Shown: piece by piece, positions 24,716-33,507 of the stretch | Layout: every line of letters begins with the position of its first letter | How positions within the stretch are numbered: the stretch's first letter is position 1 | Source: Streptomyces lasiicapitis | Lineage (GTDB): Bacteria; Actinomycetota; Actinomycetes; Streptomycetales; Streptomycetaceae | Reading direction: 5' to 3' | NCBI RefSeq assembly: GCF_014646335.1 | Contig: NZ_BMNG01000028.1 | Coordinates: 1 to 64,000 of the forward strand | Length of the DNA stretch: 64,000 bases | The notes under the pieces: model-generated | Database searches by the model: none | Told to the model about the DNA's origin: nothing | The model's input: the letters and a program-made list of their open reading frames with translations, nothing else | Position numbers and translations under genes: made by a program

Positions 24716-25138
24716 GTGGACGACTGTGCCCGCAAAACGGCTCGCCCCCTAGGCAGAGGCAAGAGAGTCTGGCTCGGCGGCATCGCGCTCTTTGCCCTCG
24801 GCGGAACCAGCACCGGCGAGGATGCTGCCGTCGGCATGCCCTCGTCCTCGCCCAAGGTCACCGCGACCGCGAAGGTGACCGAGACCGCGTCTCCCGATCC
24901 CGGTCCTACGGTCACCAAGACCGTCAAGGCGCAAGCTCCCGCCCCCACGCCGTCCCGGCGGACCACCGCGCCTGCTGCGCCCGCACCGACTGCGAAGGCC
25001 CCGGTCGGGAAGTGCTCGATCGTCTCCAACTCCGGTAGCTGCTACCGGGCCGGACAGTGCTGCCGGAACAGCGACCATGGAGCCGCGACGACGACTGCGA
25101 GCGGTCAGCGGATCACGTGCAGGCCCCTGTGGCTCTGA
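24716..25138 (+). CDS. hypothetical protein with C-terminal Cys domain
   Basis: 140 residues. One hydrophobic stretch (VWLGGIALFALGG), a Thr/Pro/Lys-rich linker (VTATAKVTETASPDPGPTVT) and a C-terminal block GKCSIVSNSGSCYRAGQCCR NSDHGATT-like with four Cys. That last block is a recurrent small domain in Streptomyces lipoproteins and membrane proteins, ending CRNxDHGxxTxxxG. The N-terminus is uncertain: no ribosome site precedes 24716, and text in another frame just upstream suggests a frameshift or a mis-set start. Confidence 0.55.
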   Translation: MDDCARKTARPLGRGKRVWLGGIALFALGGTSTGEDAAVGMPSSSPKVTATAKVTETASPDPGPTVTKTVKAQAPAPTPSRRTTAPAAPAPTAKAPVGKCSIVSNSGSCYRAGQCCRNSDHGAATTTASGQRITCRPLWL

Positions 25139-25279
25139 GGGCACCCTCCGCGGCCGCTCCCCAAGATCTGGGTCACATCCCGGAACTCGGCGACAGAACC
25201 ACAGTGGTGCGGGATGAGCATGGAGGCAGACCCGTGGATGTCGACTTACGTCCGTCCTCGGCGCGGGTGCGTCGTGCGT

Positions 25280-26086
25280 TCAGGCCGCGGCGCGGAAGAC
25301 GTACGCCGTCATCGGGGCGGTGACCGGCCCCGGGCCCAGTCGGGACGTCATCTCGTCGATGACGGTGGCCCGGACAGCTGGTCCGTCGCCGCGCTCTTCG
25401 ACGGCCGCGCGCACCGGTGTCCCGGTGAGGTATCCGGTGGCAAGGTCGGCGGTCGAGGCGGCCCGGCCCTGAAGCGTCAGCTCCTGCTCCTCCTCGACGG
25501 CGAACCCGGCGGCCGTCAGATCCGCGGTCACGACAGCGGGGTCGGCGTAGCCGTGCGGAACCGTCGGGAAGAACCGGGGTGGGGCGACCGGAAAGGCCCG
25601 CTCCAGCCCTGCCTGCAGCGCGACTTCGAAACCGTGCGTGCTGAGCGGGCCCCAGGTGTTGAACAAGAACCGGCCGCCCGGGGCCAGCACCCGCCGGACC
25701 TCGGTGAAGGCCGCGACCCGGTCGGGAAAGAACATCACGCCGAACTGGCAGACCACCAGGTCGAAGCCTCTGTCCGGGAACGGCAGCCGCTGCGCAGCCG
25801 CCTTCCGCCACACCGCGCCCGGGACCCGGGACGCCCCGAAAGCGACCATGGCCTCGTTGAGGTCGGTAGCCGTCACTGCGGCCGACGGTGCCGCCGCGAG
25901 CAGACGTGATGTCAACACACCCGTACCCGCGGCAAGTTCGAGAATCCGCCGAGGTTGCAGTACCGCTGCCCTCGCGGTCAGGTCCTCGGCGAAGGGCCGG
26001 AAGACCACCGGCACAAGGTACTGCTCGTAGGCAGCCGACATGGACTCGGACCACCGCTGGTCGGCATTGGTTTCCGTCACCCTCAT
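25280..26086 (-). CDS. SAM-dependent methyltransferase
   Basis: 268 residues from ATG at 26086. Class I Rossmann methyltransferase: motif I ILELAAGTGVLTSRLL, acidic end of beta2 VTATDLNEAM, motif post-I RLPFPDRGFDLVVCQFGVMFFPD, and VRRVLAPGGRFLFNTWG. The pattern is of the UbiE/Methyltransf_11 small-molecule group. The N-terminus (QRWSESMSAAYEQYLVPVVF) is typical for this group. Substrate cannot be told. It stands alone; its start overlaps the end of a decayed gene on the same strand. Confidence 0.9.
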   Translation of the reverse strand: MRVTETNADQRWSESMSAAYEQYLVPVVFRPFAEDLTARAAVLQPRRILELAAGTGVLTSRLLAAAPSAAVTATDLNEAMVAFGASRVPGAVWRKAAAQRLPFPDRGFDLVVCQFGVMFFPDRVAAFTEVRRVLAPGGRFLFNTWGPLSTHGFEVALQAGLERAFPVAPPRFFPTVPHGYADPAVVTADLTAAGFAVEEEQELTLQGRAASTADLATGYLTGTPVRAAVEERGDGPAVRATVIDEMTSRLGPGPVTAPMTAYVFRAAA

Positions 26087-26330
26087 GACGGTAGCGCCGC
26101 CCCCGGGGACCGCAGCCCCGCCGCGCGCCCTGAAGCTAGGCCGTCGGCCTCGCCGGTCAGCGTCCCGCTGGAGGAGAGCGTCCATGTCAGCGGGGGCAGG
26201 TCGTACTTGGCGCCCCACTGCAGGAAGACGGCGAGCTGCCGCTGCGCGTTGTTCTGCCACCGGTAGCGACCTTGACGAGGGCCGCGGTGTACGCCTCGGT
26301 GAGGGAGCTCTCTCCGCCGGGACGTTAGAA
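26084..26330 (-). pseudogene. remnant of a Streptomyces hypothetical gene
   Basis: Two frames together read EAYTAALVKV, then RYRWQNNAQRQLAVFLQWGA and PPLTWTLSSSGTLTGEADGL. The text is natural and joins across a one-base frameshift near 26272. The remainder after GEADGL dissolves into GC-rich noise ending at 26084. No start site is left. Probably a short plasmid- or arm-type gene decayed after insertion of neighbouring sequence. Confidence 0.45.
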
Positions 26331-26397
26331 AAGGAGCCTCACCGTACTACCGTGCATCCGCTGCGCGTTGGGGAGTTACTCTTCCGGCCGGCCCCAT

Positions 26398-27087
26398 CTA
26401 TGCCTGGTAGACGACGCCGGGATGCCGGGGTGCGCCGTCCACCTCCGGGCGTTCGAGCTCGATCGCGTTCATCGCCATGTGGGAGGGGACACCGTAGAAG
26501 TACTCCCGGTGTACCCGCCGTACCCGATTCCCTTTGACCAGAGTGTTCAGCCGTTGAAGGACGCGGACCTCCCACTGCCCGGCCGCCTCGTCTGTAGTGC
26601 AGGACTGCGAGGCCCAGGCATCGAAAAGGAAGCACTGGTGGATCTCGGCGGCGTGCTCGTGACGGCGGACCCTGTCGCGCAACGCGGCCAGCTTGCGCCC
26701 CTCGACCATGCCGACCTCGATGTAGCGGACGAGTCCCTCGAAGGCCAGCAAGTACAGCCGCCCCCCGGGCCTTTCGGGCTGCTCGTCGCCGAGCTCGTCG
26801 CAGCGCAGGAGGCGCCAGGAGCCCGAGCGGGCGTCGGCGATGCCGTCAGGGTGGTACTCGGGCAGTGTGTTTTGGGTGCGGGCGGAGATGCGGGCGCGGT
26901 CGAGGCGTATCTGGGCTTGTTCGTGGGCGTCAGCCGCGGCCAGCAGGTGCAGGTCGAGGTGGGCGAAGTCCTCGAAGTCGCCGAATAATACGGTCATCAG
27001 GCCAGCACGCCCGTTCCCGGGGCAGGACAGGAGCCGCTCCGCTTCTCGCATCGACTTCGAGAAGTTCGCGTTGGATCCGAGGCACAT
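26398..27087 (-). CDS. hypothetical protein (unassigned)
   Basis: 229 residues if ATG at 27087 is used; ATG at 27051 or 26997 are alternatives and none has a clear ribosome site. Soluble, charged, with helical segments LHLLAAADAHEQAQIRLDR and VRRHEHAAEIHQCFLFDAW and a C-terminal VLQRLNTLVKGNRVRRVHRE followed by YFYGVPSHMAMNAIELERP. The central part LRCDELGDEQPERPGGRLYLL is distinctive. The composition is that of a real Streptomyces protein, but no family was recognised. It precedes (downstream, same strand) nothing related; the XRE regulator ends 95 bases before its start. Confidence 0.55.
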   Translation of the reverse strand: MCLGSNANFSKSMREAERLLSCPGNGRAGLMTVLFGDFEDFAHLDLHLLAAADAHEQAQIRLDRARISARTQNTLPEYHPDGIADARSGSWRLLRCDELGDEQPERPGGRLYLLAFEGLVRYIEVGMVEGRKLAALRDRVRRHEHAAEIHQCFLFDAWASQSCTTDEAAGQWEVRVLQRLNTLVKGNRVRRVHREYFYGVPSHMAMNAIELERPEVDGAPRHPGVVYQA

Positions 27088-27182
27088 CGGGGCATGCGCC
27101 CGGCGATTCGCAGATTCGCCGGACTACGGCCGTTCCCGACCGTCGGCCTACGGCACGTTTCCGATGATTTCCGGCTGCCCTC

Positions 27183-28562
27183 CTACGGGAGGGCGCCGGC
27201 GCGCGCAGCGAGGGCGCGGAGTTCGGGTGTGGCCCGGCCGGACATCAGCAGTCCGGAGATGAGGGACCTCACCGCAGGGCGTGAGTGCGTCTCCTGCGGT
27301 GCCTGGTGTTCGGCGGCCAGCAGCGCAGCCACGCATTCGTCCCGACGCCCACGTTGAGCCAGCGCGGCCGCCACGTCGGCGTAATACCGCGCCCGGCGTT
27401 CCACGCTGGGCAGGCTCTGCGGCGGCAGCGCACGGGCCGCGTCCAGGGCGGCGGACGGGTCGCCGGTGGAGAACTCGGCGGAGATGCGGTGGAGCTGGAC
27501 GGTAGCCAGGCTGAAGCCGCCGTGATCACGCAGCGCGGTGGTACCGCCGAGACCGGCGGCGATGGCGGCCGCCTCGTCCGTCAGCTCCCGCATCCCCTCC
27601 CGGTCCCCGCCCCTTGCGGCACTGTAGGCAGCTGACTGGATCAGCAGGCCACGTTCGGCGGCGCCGCTGCGGGACGCGCGAAGGGCTGGGGCGTCGGCGG
27701 CGTTGAGCGCGATCGACAGCGCTTGCTCCTCCCAGCCGGCGCGGCGGGCGAGCACGGCCAGGTTCCGGGCGGCCTCCGCCACCGCGAGGGGGTGCCCGCC
27801 GGCTTCAGCCACCTGGCGTGCGCGGTCAGCTGCCATCCAGCCGAGCTGCTGCTCGTCGAGCTTGACGAGCATGCGGGTCGCGAGGAGGTAGCTCTGCCCG
27901 AGTAGATCGAGGCGATCGCCCTCGGCATCGGAGCCGAGCAAGTGTCCCGCACGGATCAGGCGGGGCAGGCGGACGGCGAGGCTGGCGTAGTTACAGGTGT
28001 GGAAGTCGACGTGCACGCGGGCGAGTTCGACAGGCAACTGCTCGTGGGCCCGCAGATCGTGGTCCTGGCCGATTCCGAGCATCGCGTCCCGCAGACGGCC
28101 AATGAGGAGCTGTCCCACCGGTACTTCCTGGGCCCCTGCTGCTGCCGTTGCCGGGAGCGAGACACCGGCGGTTGCCGCGGCCGAGAGAGCAAGGAACTTC
28201 CGTCGCCGCACTGGGTCGTCGCCCTCCTCCCGCCGATTTCGTCCCAGCCTAGAGGCGGGAAGGCGTGGGTACGCGAGACCAGGGGCGACAAGGTATCCGT
28301 GTCGGGTCTGCACAGGGGGCGAAATCGCAGTGAGCCCGAACTCCTTGGGCGGAATATCGAGTACATCCGCGAAGCGTCTGAGGACGTCGACGTCGGACAG
28401 CGAAGACAGGCCCCGCTCGTACCGGGAGACCTGGGAGGCAGAGTAACCGGTCCGGACACCGAGATCAGCGAGCGTCCAACCCCGGGCCTGGCGCCTGCTG
28501 CGAATCAACTCGCCGTGTGTTCTGGGCCGTTCGGATCGGTCTCGCGCCGTGCTGACTGGCAT
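27183..28562 (-). CDS. XRE regulator with TPR-like C-terminal domain
   Basis: 459 residues from ATG at 28562. Residues 14-68 are a Cro/C1 helix-turn-helix (RSRRQARGWTLADLGVRTGY, SQVSRYERGLSSLSD). A Tat-like stretch RRRKFLALSAAATAGVSLPA occurs near residue 120, common in this regulator group and probably not an export signal here. The remaining 300 residues are helical TPR-like repeats (LLGQSYLLATRMLVKLDEQQ, AVAEAARNLAVLARRAGWEE, RARYYADVAAALAQRG). Such proteins sense metabolites or peptides. It is divergent from the Gfo/Idh/MocA-DegT-Nudix operon, and this pairing suggests it controls that operon. Confidence 0.88.
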   Translation of the reverse strand: MPVSTARDRSERPRTHGELIRSRRQARGWTLADLGVRTGYSASQVSRYERGLSSLSDVDVLRRFADVLDIPPKEFGLTAISPPVQTRHGYLVAPGLAYPRLPASRLGRNRREEGDDPVRRRKFLALSAAATAGVSLPATAAAGAQEVPVGQLLIGRLRDAMLGIGQDHDLRAHEQLPVELARVHVDFHTCNYASLAVRLPRLIRAGHLLGSDAEGDRLDLLGQSYLLATRMLVKLDEQQLGWMAADRARQVAEAGGHPLAVAEAARNLAVLARRAGWEEQALSIALNAADAPALRASRSGAAERGLLIQSAAYSAARGGDREGMRELTDEAAAIAAGLGGTTALRDHGGFSLATVQLHRISAEFSTGDPSAALDAARALPPQSLPSVERRARYYADVAAALAQRGRRDECVAALLAAEHQAPQETHSRPAVRSLISGLLMSGRATPELRALAARAGALP

Positions 28563-28767
28563 CCACGCCCCCGTCGATAGCCGAGGTGGCCCCCGCCCAC
28601 CGTAGACCGGGCCGCCGGGCAGCAACAGCAGTTTTGCACCGGATGCAAACGGCCTTGCAGCCCACGGCAGCGGCCCTGCCGCAGCCGGACCGGGCGCGGT
28701 GTTCTGGAGCATGCCAAGGCCCGCAGCAGGCGGGCCGACGCGCTTTCACCGAGGGGCGTGAACGCGA
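28563..28767. promoter_or_regulatory. divergent promoter region of regulator and sugar-type operon
   Basis: 205 bases between divergent starts. Contains TTTTGCACCGGATGCAAACG near 28632, in which TTGCA-CCGGA-TGCAA is a short inverted repeat and a candidate operator for the XRE protein. Confidence 0.5.
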
Positions 28768-29769
28768 ATGAGCGTACGCAAGAAAGCAGTCGTCATCGGG
28801 CTCGGCCACCAGGCCCTGGAGGACCACCTGCCGGGGCTGGCCGACTCCCAGTTCACCCAACTCGCCGCGGTCTGCGACACCGACCCCAGCAAAGTCGCCG
28901 CCCAGGCCCAGCAGCACAACGTGCCCGGCTTCACCGACATCCACACCCTGCTGGAGGACGTGCACCCGGACTTCGCCATCGTCGCGGTCCCTCATCACGC
29001 CGGCCGCGAGGTCATCGCGACCTGCGCGGCGGCCGGGGTGCACGTGATGAAGGAGAAGCCGTTCGCCACCTGCCCGGCCGAGGCCGCCGAACTGGTGGCG
29101 CTGTGTGACAAGGCCGGCATCGAGCTGATGGTCACCGTCCAGCGCCGCTTCCACCCCGTGTACACCGCGGCGGTGCAGCTGCTGGAGCAGATCGGCCAGC
29201 CCTACCTGGTCGAGGGCCGCTACACCTTCCACTGTCCCGACCCGGCCGCCGGCTGGCGCGGCAGGGCCTCCCTGGCCGGCGGCGGTGCCCTGATGGATAT
29301 GGGCTACCACCTCATCGACCTGCTCATCTGGTACCTCGGCCTGCCCGACCGCATCCTGGCCGACACCTCCACCGCCGCCCATCCCGACGCGGACTACGAC
29401 GCCGAGGACACCGCACTGGTCCACCTCGCCTACGACTCCGGTCTTTACGGCTCCCTGCTCATCTCCCGCTCCGCCGGCCCGAAGACCGAACAGCTGACGA
29501 TGACCGGCCCCCGCGGCGCGGTCGTGATCGAGCGAGGCCGGGTGCGGCGCCTCGCCCCGGACGGGCAGCTGATCGAGTCTCTGACCCGCGAACCGGCCTG
29601 GCCCTCCGCCGCGACCCCGCAGATCGACTGCTTCTGCCGCGTACTCGACGGCGAGCGGACCAATCCCTGCGGCCCCAGCACCCACATGGCGCACGCCGCG
29701 TTCCTGGCAGCCGCCTACACCTCCCAGAACTCCCGCACGCCCGCCGACCCGAAGGAGTACCTGCTGTGA
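28768..29769 (+). CDS. Gfo/Idh/MocA family oxidoreductase
   Basis: 333 residues. N-terminal Rossmann fold with VVIGLGHQALEDHL, VCDTDPSKVAAQA, DFAIVAVPHHAGREV and the family motif EKPFATCPAEA (Lys of EKP binds and catalyses). The C-terminal beta-sheet domain includes GGGALMDMGYHLIDLLIWYLG, where the His of G-x-H-x-ID is the usual acid/base. NAD(P)-dependent oxidation or reduction of a sugar or cyclitol-type carbonyl is the family role. It overlaps the following aminotransferase gene by four bases (GTGA), so products are made together. Substrate unknown. Confidence 0.92.
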   Translation: MSVRKKAVVIGLGHQALEDHLPGLADSQFTQLAAVCDTDPSKVAAQAQQHNVPGFTDIHTLLEDVHPDFAIVAVPHHAGREVIATCAAAGVHVMKEKPFATCPAEAAELVALCDKAGIELMVTVQRRFHPVYTAAVQLLEQIGQPYLVEGRYTFHCPDPAAGWRGRASLAGGGALMDMGYHLIDLLIWYLGLPDRILADTSTAAHPDADYDAEDTALVHLAYDSGLYGSLLISRSAGPKTEQLTMTGPRGAVVIERGRVRRLAPDGQLIESLTREPAWPSAATPQIDCFCRVLDGERTNPCGPSTHMAHAAFLAAAYTSQNSRTPADPKEYLL

Positions 29770-31025
29770 ACGCGACCTCGCCCCTCGCCCTCCTCGGCGG
29801 CCCGCCCGTCATCGACATCCCCAGCCCCCGCTTCTCCTGGCCACCGATCGAGGACCGCGACGTATCGGCGGTCACCAGTCAGCTGACTGCCGCGGTGTCC
29901 ATCGCGGACCGCTCCGGCGTCGTCGCCGATCTGGAGGACGCCTTGGCATCCTTCCTCGGGGTCCGGCACGTCGTCACCTCGTGTACGGGGACGGCCGCCC
30001 TGCACTCGATGTACGCCGCGGTCGGTATCGGCCCGGGTGATGAGGTGATCGTGCCGGCGCTGACGTTCCACGCCACGGCCACCCCGCTCTTCCACCTCGG
30101 CGCCCGTCCCGTGCTCGCCGACGTCAACGAGCACGGGCAGCTCGACCTCGACGACGCCGCCCGCCGCATCACGGCGCGGACGAAGGCCATCGTCGCCGTC
30201 CACCTGTGGGGCCTGCCCGAGAAAATGGACGCTCTCGCCGCCTTCAGCACCCGGCACGACCTGATACTGCTGGAGGACGGCTCCCACGCCCACGGCGCCA
30301 CTTGGCGCGGTCAGCCGGTCGGCTCCTTTGGCCACGGCGCGGCCTTCAGCATGAACGGACCCAAGCCGCTGTCCGCCGGGGAGGGCGGATTCGTCGCCAC
30401 CGACGACACCGAGCTGTACTACCGCGTGCTGCTGCACGGCCAGTACAACAAGCGGTGCCGCCGCGAGATCCCCGCCGACCACACCCTCGCCCCGTACGCA
30501 GTCACCGGCATGGGACTCAAGCTGCGCATCCACCCCCTGGCCGCCGCACTGGCGCACGCCCAACTTCCGCGCCTGAAGGACTACCTGGCCGGACGAGAAG
30601 CTATCGCCGCCCGGATGCGGAGGGCTCTGCGAGGCGTGCCAGGCATCGACGTACCGCACCCGCCGTCCCCTGCGGGTCCAGCCTGGTACGCACTACCCCT
30701 GCGCTATCACCCGGACCAGCTCGCCGACCTGCCCATCGAACGCTTCCTCGAAGCCGTCCACGCCGAGGGCGCCGACGAGGTCGACCTTCCCGGCTCGACC
30801 CGCGCCCTCGGCGATCACCCGCTGTTCCACACCCCCGGAGCACTCCTGCCCGGCTACCCTGACCACCAGGGCCCCGCCACCGACAGCTTCGCCAACGCCC
30901 GACGTGTGCACGGCAGCACGGTCAAACTTCCGGTGTGGCACCGCGACCAGGACCTCCAACTCGCCGACGCATACACCGCGGCCGTCATCAAGGTCGTCGA
31001 ACACCACAAGGAACTCGTGAAGTGA
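29766..31025 (+). CDS. DegT/DnrJ/EryC1/StrS family aminotransferase
   Basis: 419 residues from GTG overlapping the oxidoreductase stop. PLP fold: TSCTGTAALHSMYAAVGIGP, DEVIVPALTFHATATPLFHL, VAVHLWGLPEKMDAL, ILLEDGSHAHGA (Asp binding the PLP nitrogen) and AFSMNGPKPLSAGEGGF, where the Lys after NGP is the Schiff-base lysine. Family enzymes transaminate keto-sugars or make 3-amino-5-hydroxybenzoate. With the oxidoreductase it forms the oxidise-then-aminate pair used in aminocyclitol and aminosugar formation. It overlaps the Nudix gene by four bases (GTGA). Confidence 0.92.
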   Translation: MNATSPLALLGGPPVIDIPSPRFSWPPIEDRDVSAVTSQLTAAVSIADRSGVVADLEDALASFLGVRHVVTSCTGTAALHSMYAAVGIGPGDEVIVPALTFHATATPLFHLGARPVLADVNEHGQLDLDDAARRITARTKAIVAVHLWGLPEKMDALAAFSTRHDLILLEDGSHAHGATWRGQPVGSFGHGAAFSMNGPKPLSAGEGGFVATDDTELYYRVLLHGQYNKRCRREIPADHTLAPYAVTGMGLKLRIHPLAAALAHAQLPRLKDYLAGREAIAARMRRALRGVPGIDVPHPPSPAGPAWYALPLRYHPDQLADLPIERFLEAVHAEGADEVDLPGSTRALGDHPLFHTPGALLPGYPDHQGPATDSFANARRVHGSTVKLPVWHRDQDLQLADAYTAAVIKVVEHHKELVK

Positions 31026-31483
31026 ACGCACCCGTCGACGCCGCCCTTTTGTGCGACCTCTCCCACGCCGCCGACGCCGACGGCATCACCAAGCACGTCG
31101 TCGGCGCAGTCATCTCCAACGCGGAAGGCAAGGTATTGCTGCTGCACCGCGCCGCCGACGACTACCTCGGCGGCCTGTGGGAGCTCCCTTCCGGCGGCGT
31201 CGACGCCAGCGAGACCCTGACCGAGGCCCTGCACCGGGAAGTCGCCGAGGAGACCGGCCTCACAGTCACCGTGATCGGGGCCTACCTCGGACACTTCGAC
31301 TACCTCTCCAAGAGCGGCAAGAAGACCCGACAGTTCAACTTCACCGCCCTTGTCACCCACGAGAGCGACACGGTCAAGCTCACAGAACACGATGCACATC
31401 TATGGGCCGACCGTACGGAACAAGAGCGGGTCTCCAGCGCCGTACGGTCCGTCCTGGCAACCTGGCGAGAGGAAGCCGCGTGA
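31022..31483 (+). CDS. Nudix hydrolase
   Basis: 153 residues from GTG overlapping the aminotransferase stop. The Nudix box GGVDASETLTEALHREVAEE then TGL fits GX5EX7REUXEEXGU at about residues 58-80. The N-terminus TKHVVGAVISNAEGKVLLLH is the usual first strand. Hydrolyses nucleoside-diphosphate-linked compounds; in this operon it might act on a nucleotide sugar or remove a by-product. Third and last gene of the coupled set. Confidence 0.92.
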   Translation: MNAPVDAALLCDLSHAADADGITKHVVGAVISNAEGKVLLLHRAADDYLGGLWELPSGGVDASETLTEALHREVAEETGLTVTVIGAYLGHFDYLSKSGKKTRQFNFTALVTHESDTVKLTEHDAHLWADRTEQERVSSAVRSVLATWREEAA

Positions 31484-31616
31484 TGGATCCAGCCACCCGA
31501 CACGGCACCCCTTCCCCCCTTCCCGAAGCGAGGGGACTGCCATCGAATATCTGCTGTCCGTACGGGCCCGCGTCGCCGGTCCGGGCAGCGGCATCGACGC
31601 CCTCCCCCTGTGACCC

Positions 31617-32051
31617 CTACAGCTGCAGCAGGGTGTCTTTCGCCGCGGGGATGTGCAGCGCGGCGGCGAGTCGGGCGCCGGGGCGGCCCGCCAGGGCCAC
31701 CGCGACGGAGGTGAGTGCCGCCCGTAGGAGTGGGGTGTAGCGGGCATGAGGACTGGTCAGCCCCTTGATCTGCTCGACGAACGTCGCTGCGGGGCACCGG
31801 AGGTTGAGGCACTTGAACCGCCGCACCACGAGTTCGATGACGACCCCGTCGCCCCCGACCGGGGTATCGACGAGGCGGCGCGCGTAACGACCATGCACTC
31901 GCCATGACGGCATCTCGCAGGACGAACATCTCACGGGCAGCACCTCGCACCGGCCGCGAAGCGTGACTGTTCCTGCCACCCGCTTGACCGACTCGACCAC
32001 CACACCGGCCAAATGTGGCAGCAAACGCCTCAAATCACCTGAACCGCACAC
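31617..32051 (-). pseudogene. ISL3-family transposase 5' fragment
   Basis: 144 codons reading LRRLLPHLAGVVVESVKRVA, the zinc-ribbon cysteines RCSSCEMPSWRVHGRYARRL, FKCLNLRCPAATFVEQIKGL and LAGRPGARLAAALHIPAAKD, the N-terminal domain of ISL3 transposases. It stops at KDTLLQL where the family continues with the DDE domain (about 300 residues). Inactive remnant. Confidence 0.8.
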
Positions 32052-32171
32052 CCGTTAGATGCCCAGCTCAACGGCCCGGCATCACGAGATCTCCGACAGA
32101 GCCCGCAATTCCCCACCGACAACGCCCGGCTTCCTCGCCCAAGTGTGGGATTGGGGCGAGCTCACGCGCGT

Positions 32172-32594
32172 TCATCGATCGGCGGAGGCAGCCTCCACGT
32201 CGCCTCGCGGGGCCCGTTCCTCTGCTTCCTCTGCGTCGGCCAGCCAGAAGAAGACCGGCGGCAGGCCGAGCTCGATCACCGCCAGCGCGATCTGGAACCA
32301 CTGCGGCCAGCCGTGCACGGCGAGCGAGAGCACCCGGCCCACGCCACCCAGCAGGAAAATGCCGGCCAGCAACCGCACCGCCTGAGACGGGATCGGGCGC
32401 TGCCGTGCGGCCCAGAGCCAGGCCAGGCCGTAGCCGACGAAGATGGCCCCCATGAACCGGCCCCAGCTGTCGACCGTCGCCCCGGCGGAACCGGCCCCGG
32501 GGATCGCCGCGTTGCCGAGTGCCACGTGGAACAGGCCGATCGCCACACAGGCCCAGCCCATCAGCTGTGTGAGTGTGCGCAGAGCCCTGGTCAT
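32172..32594 (-). CDS. DUF4345-like membrane protein
   Basis: 140 residues from ATG at 32594 with GGAGGGACT immediately upstream. Four hydrophobic segments: GWACVAIGLFHVALG, FMGAIFVGYGLAWLWAA, AVRLLAGIFLLGGVGRVLSLA and WFQIALAVIELGLPPVFFWL. The pattern fits small DUF4345 proteins. The C-terminal tail is acidic. It is divergent from a TetR regulator with a large inverted repeat between them, which implies it is the regulated target. Confidence 0.85.
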   Translation of the reverse strand: MTRALRTLTQLMGWACVAIGLFHVALGNAAIPGAGSAGATVDSWGRFMGAIFVGYGLAWLWAARQRPIPSQAVRLLAGIFLLGGVGRVLSLAVHGWPQWFQIALAVIELGLPPVFFWLADAEEAEERAPRGDVEAASADR

Positions 32595-32619
32595 AGTCCC
32601 TCCAAGCCGTTCCTGGCGG

Positions 32620-32678
32620 AGCTTAGTTGACATGCGTCTACTACACTGACGTGCTAGTAGATGCATGTCAACTAAGCT
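32620..32678. promoter_or_regulatory. TetR operator, 24-bp inverted repeat
   Basis: Arms AGCTTAGTTGACATGCGTCT(ACTA) at 32620-32643 and its complement at 32655-32678 match in 23 of 24 positions, with an 11-base spacer. It lies between the divergent DUF4345 gene (start 32594) and TetR gene (start 32685), ending seven bases before the latter, the expected place for an autoregulatory operator. The inner part TTGACATGCGTCTAC may also serve as the -35. Confidence 0.9.
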
Positions 32679-32684
32679 TCATTC

Positions 32685-33314
32685 ATGCCTCCCCGCCAGC
32701 GACTCACCCCTGCCGGCCGCCGCGCCCAACTCCTCGCCGTCGGCTCACGGCTCTTCGCCGCACACCCGTACGCCGACGTGCTGATGGAGGAGGTGGCCGA
32801 AGAGGCCGGCGTCTCCCGGGCCCTGCTCTACCGCCACTTCCCCAGCAAGCACGCCCTGTTCGCGGCCGTCTACCAGCAGGCGGCGGACCAGCTGCTCGCC
32901 GAGACGCGCTTCGACCCCACCGACTCCCTGGTGGAACAGCTCGTCCAGGGCATGGATGTCCATCTCGACTACTTCGTGGCGAACCGCAACGCCGTCCTCG
33001 CCGCGAACCGGGTCCTCGCGGGGGACCCGGTGATCCAGACGATCATGACGAACGAGCTGGACGCGCTCCGTGGGCGGCTGCTGACCGTACTCCCACTCGC
33101 GGACGAGAGTGCCCGCGAGGCCGTGTCCGGCGTCCTGAAGAGCTGGCTGGTCTTCGTCCGGGTCCTGTGCGTCGACTGGCTCACCCACGAGACCTGTACC
33201 CGCACCCAGTTGCGCGACGTCTGTATCGGCGCAGCTCTCGGCGCCCTGCGGCCGCTCCTTGCCGAGGACCCGGCCCCCGACTGGCTGCGGGAAGGGCCCG
33301 GCACAGGCGCCTAA
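32685..33314 (+). CDS. TetR family regulator (divergent to DUF4345 gene)
   Basis: 209 residues from ATG at 32685. N-terminal helix-turn-helix RRAQLLAVGSRLFAAHPYAD, VAEEAGVSRALLYRHFPSKH, LFAAVY. The ligand domain is helical with few distinctive motifs. Gene pair and shared operator indicate repression of the DUF4345 gene and itself, with release by an unknown ligand. Confidence 0.93.
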   Translation: MPPRQRLTPAGRRAQLLAVGSRLFAAHPYADVLMEEVAEEAGVSRALLYRHFPSKHALFAAVYQQAADQLLAETRFDPTDSLVEQLVQGMDVHLDYFVANRNAVLAANRVLAGDPVIQTIMTNELDALRGRLLTVLPLADESAREAVSGVLKSWLVFVRVLCVDWLTHETCTRTQLRDVCIGAALGALRPLLAEDPAPDWLREGPGTGA

Positions 33315-33507
33315 GGCCTGCCTTGCCGACACGTGCAGCGAGCCCGACGCGCTGCCAGCGGGTTGGGCTCGAACGGTCTGGATGCGGAAGAGGACGCTGT
33401 CGGCGGGGAATTACGTGACGTTCCACAAGCCAGATCATCGAGGCGCGATGGTAGAGGCCGGAGAGGTAGCTCGCGTGTGTCTTGTCGTTCGGCGCCTACG
33501 AGAGCGC

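Noticed and set aside
27983..28230. Tat export of the XRE regulator
   Set aside because: The RRRKFLAL stretch is internal, after a DNA-binding domain, and recurs in this regulator group.
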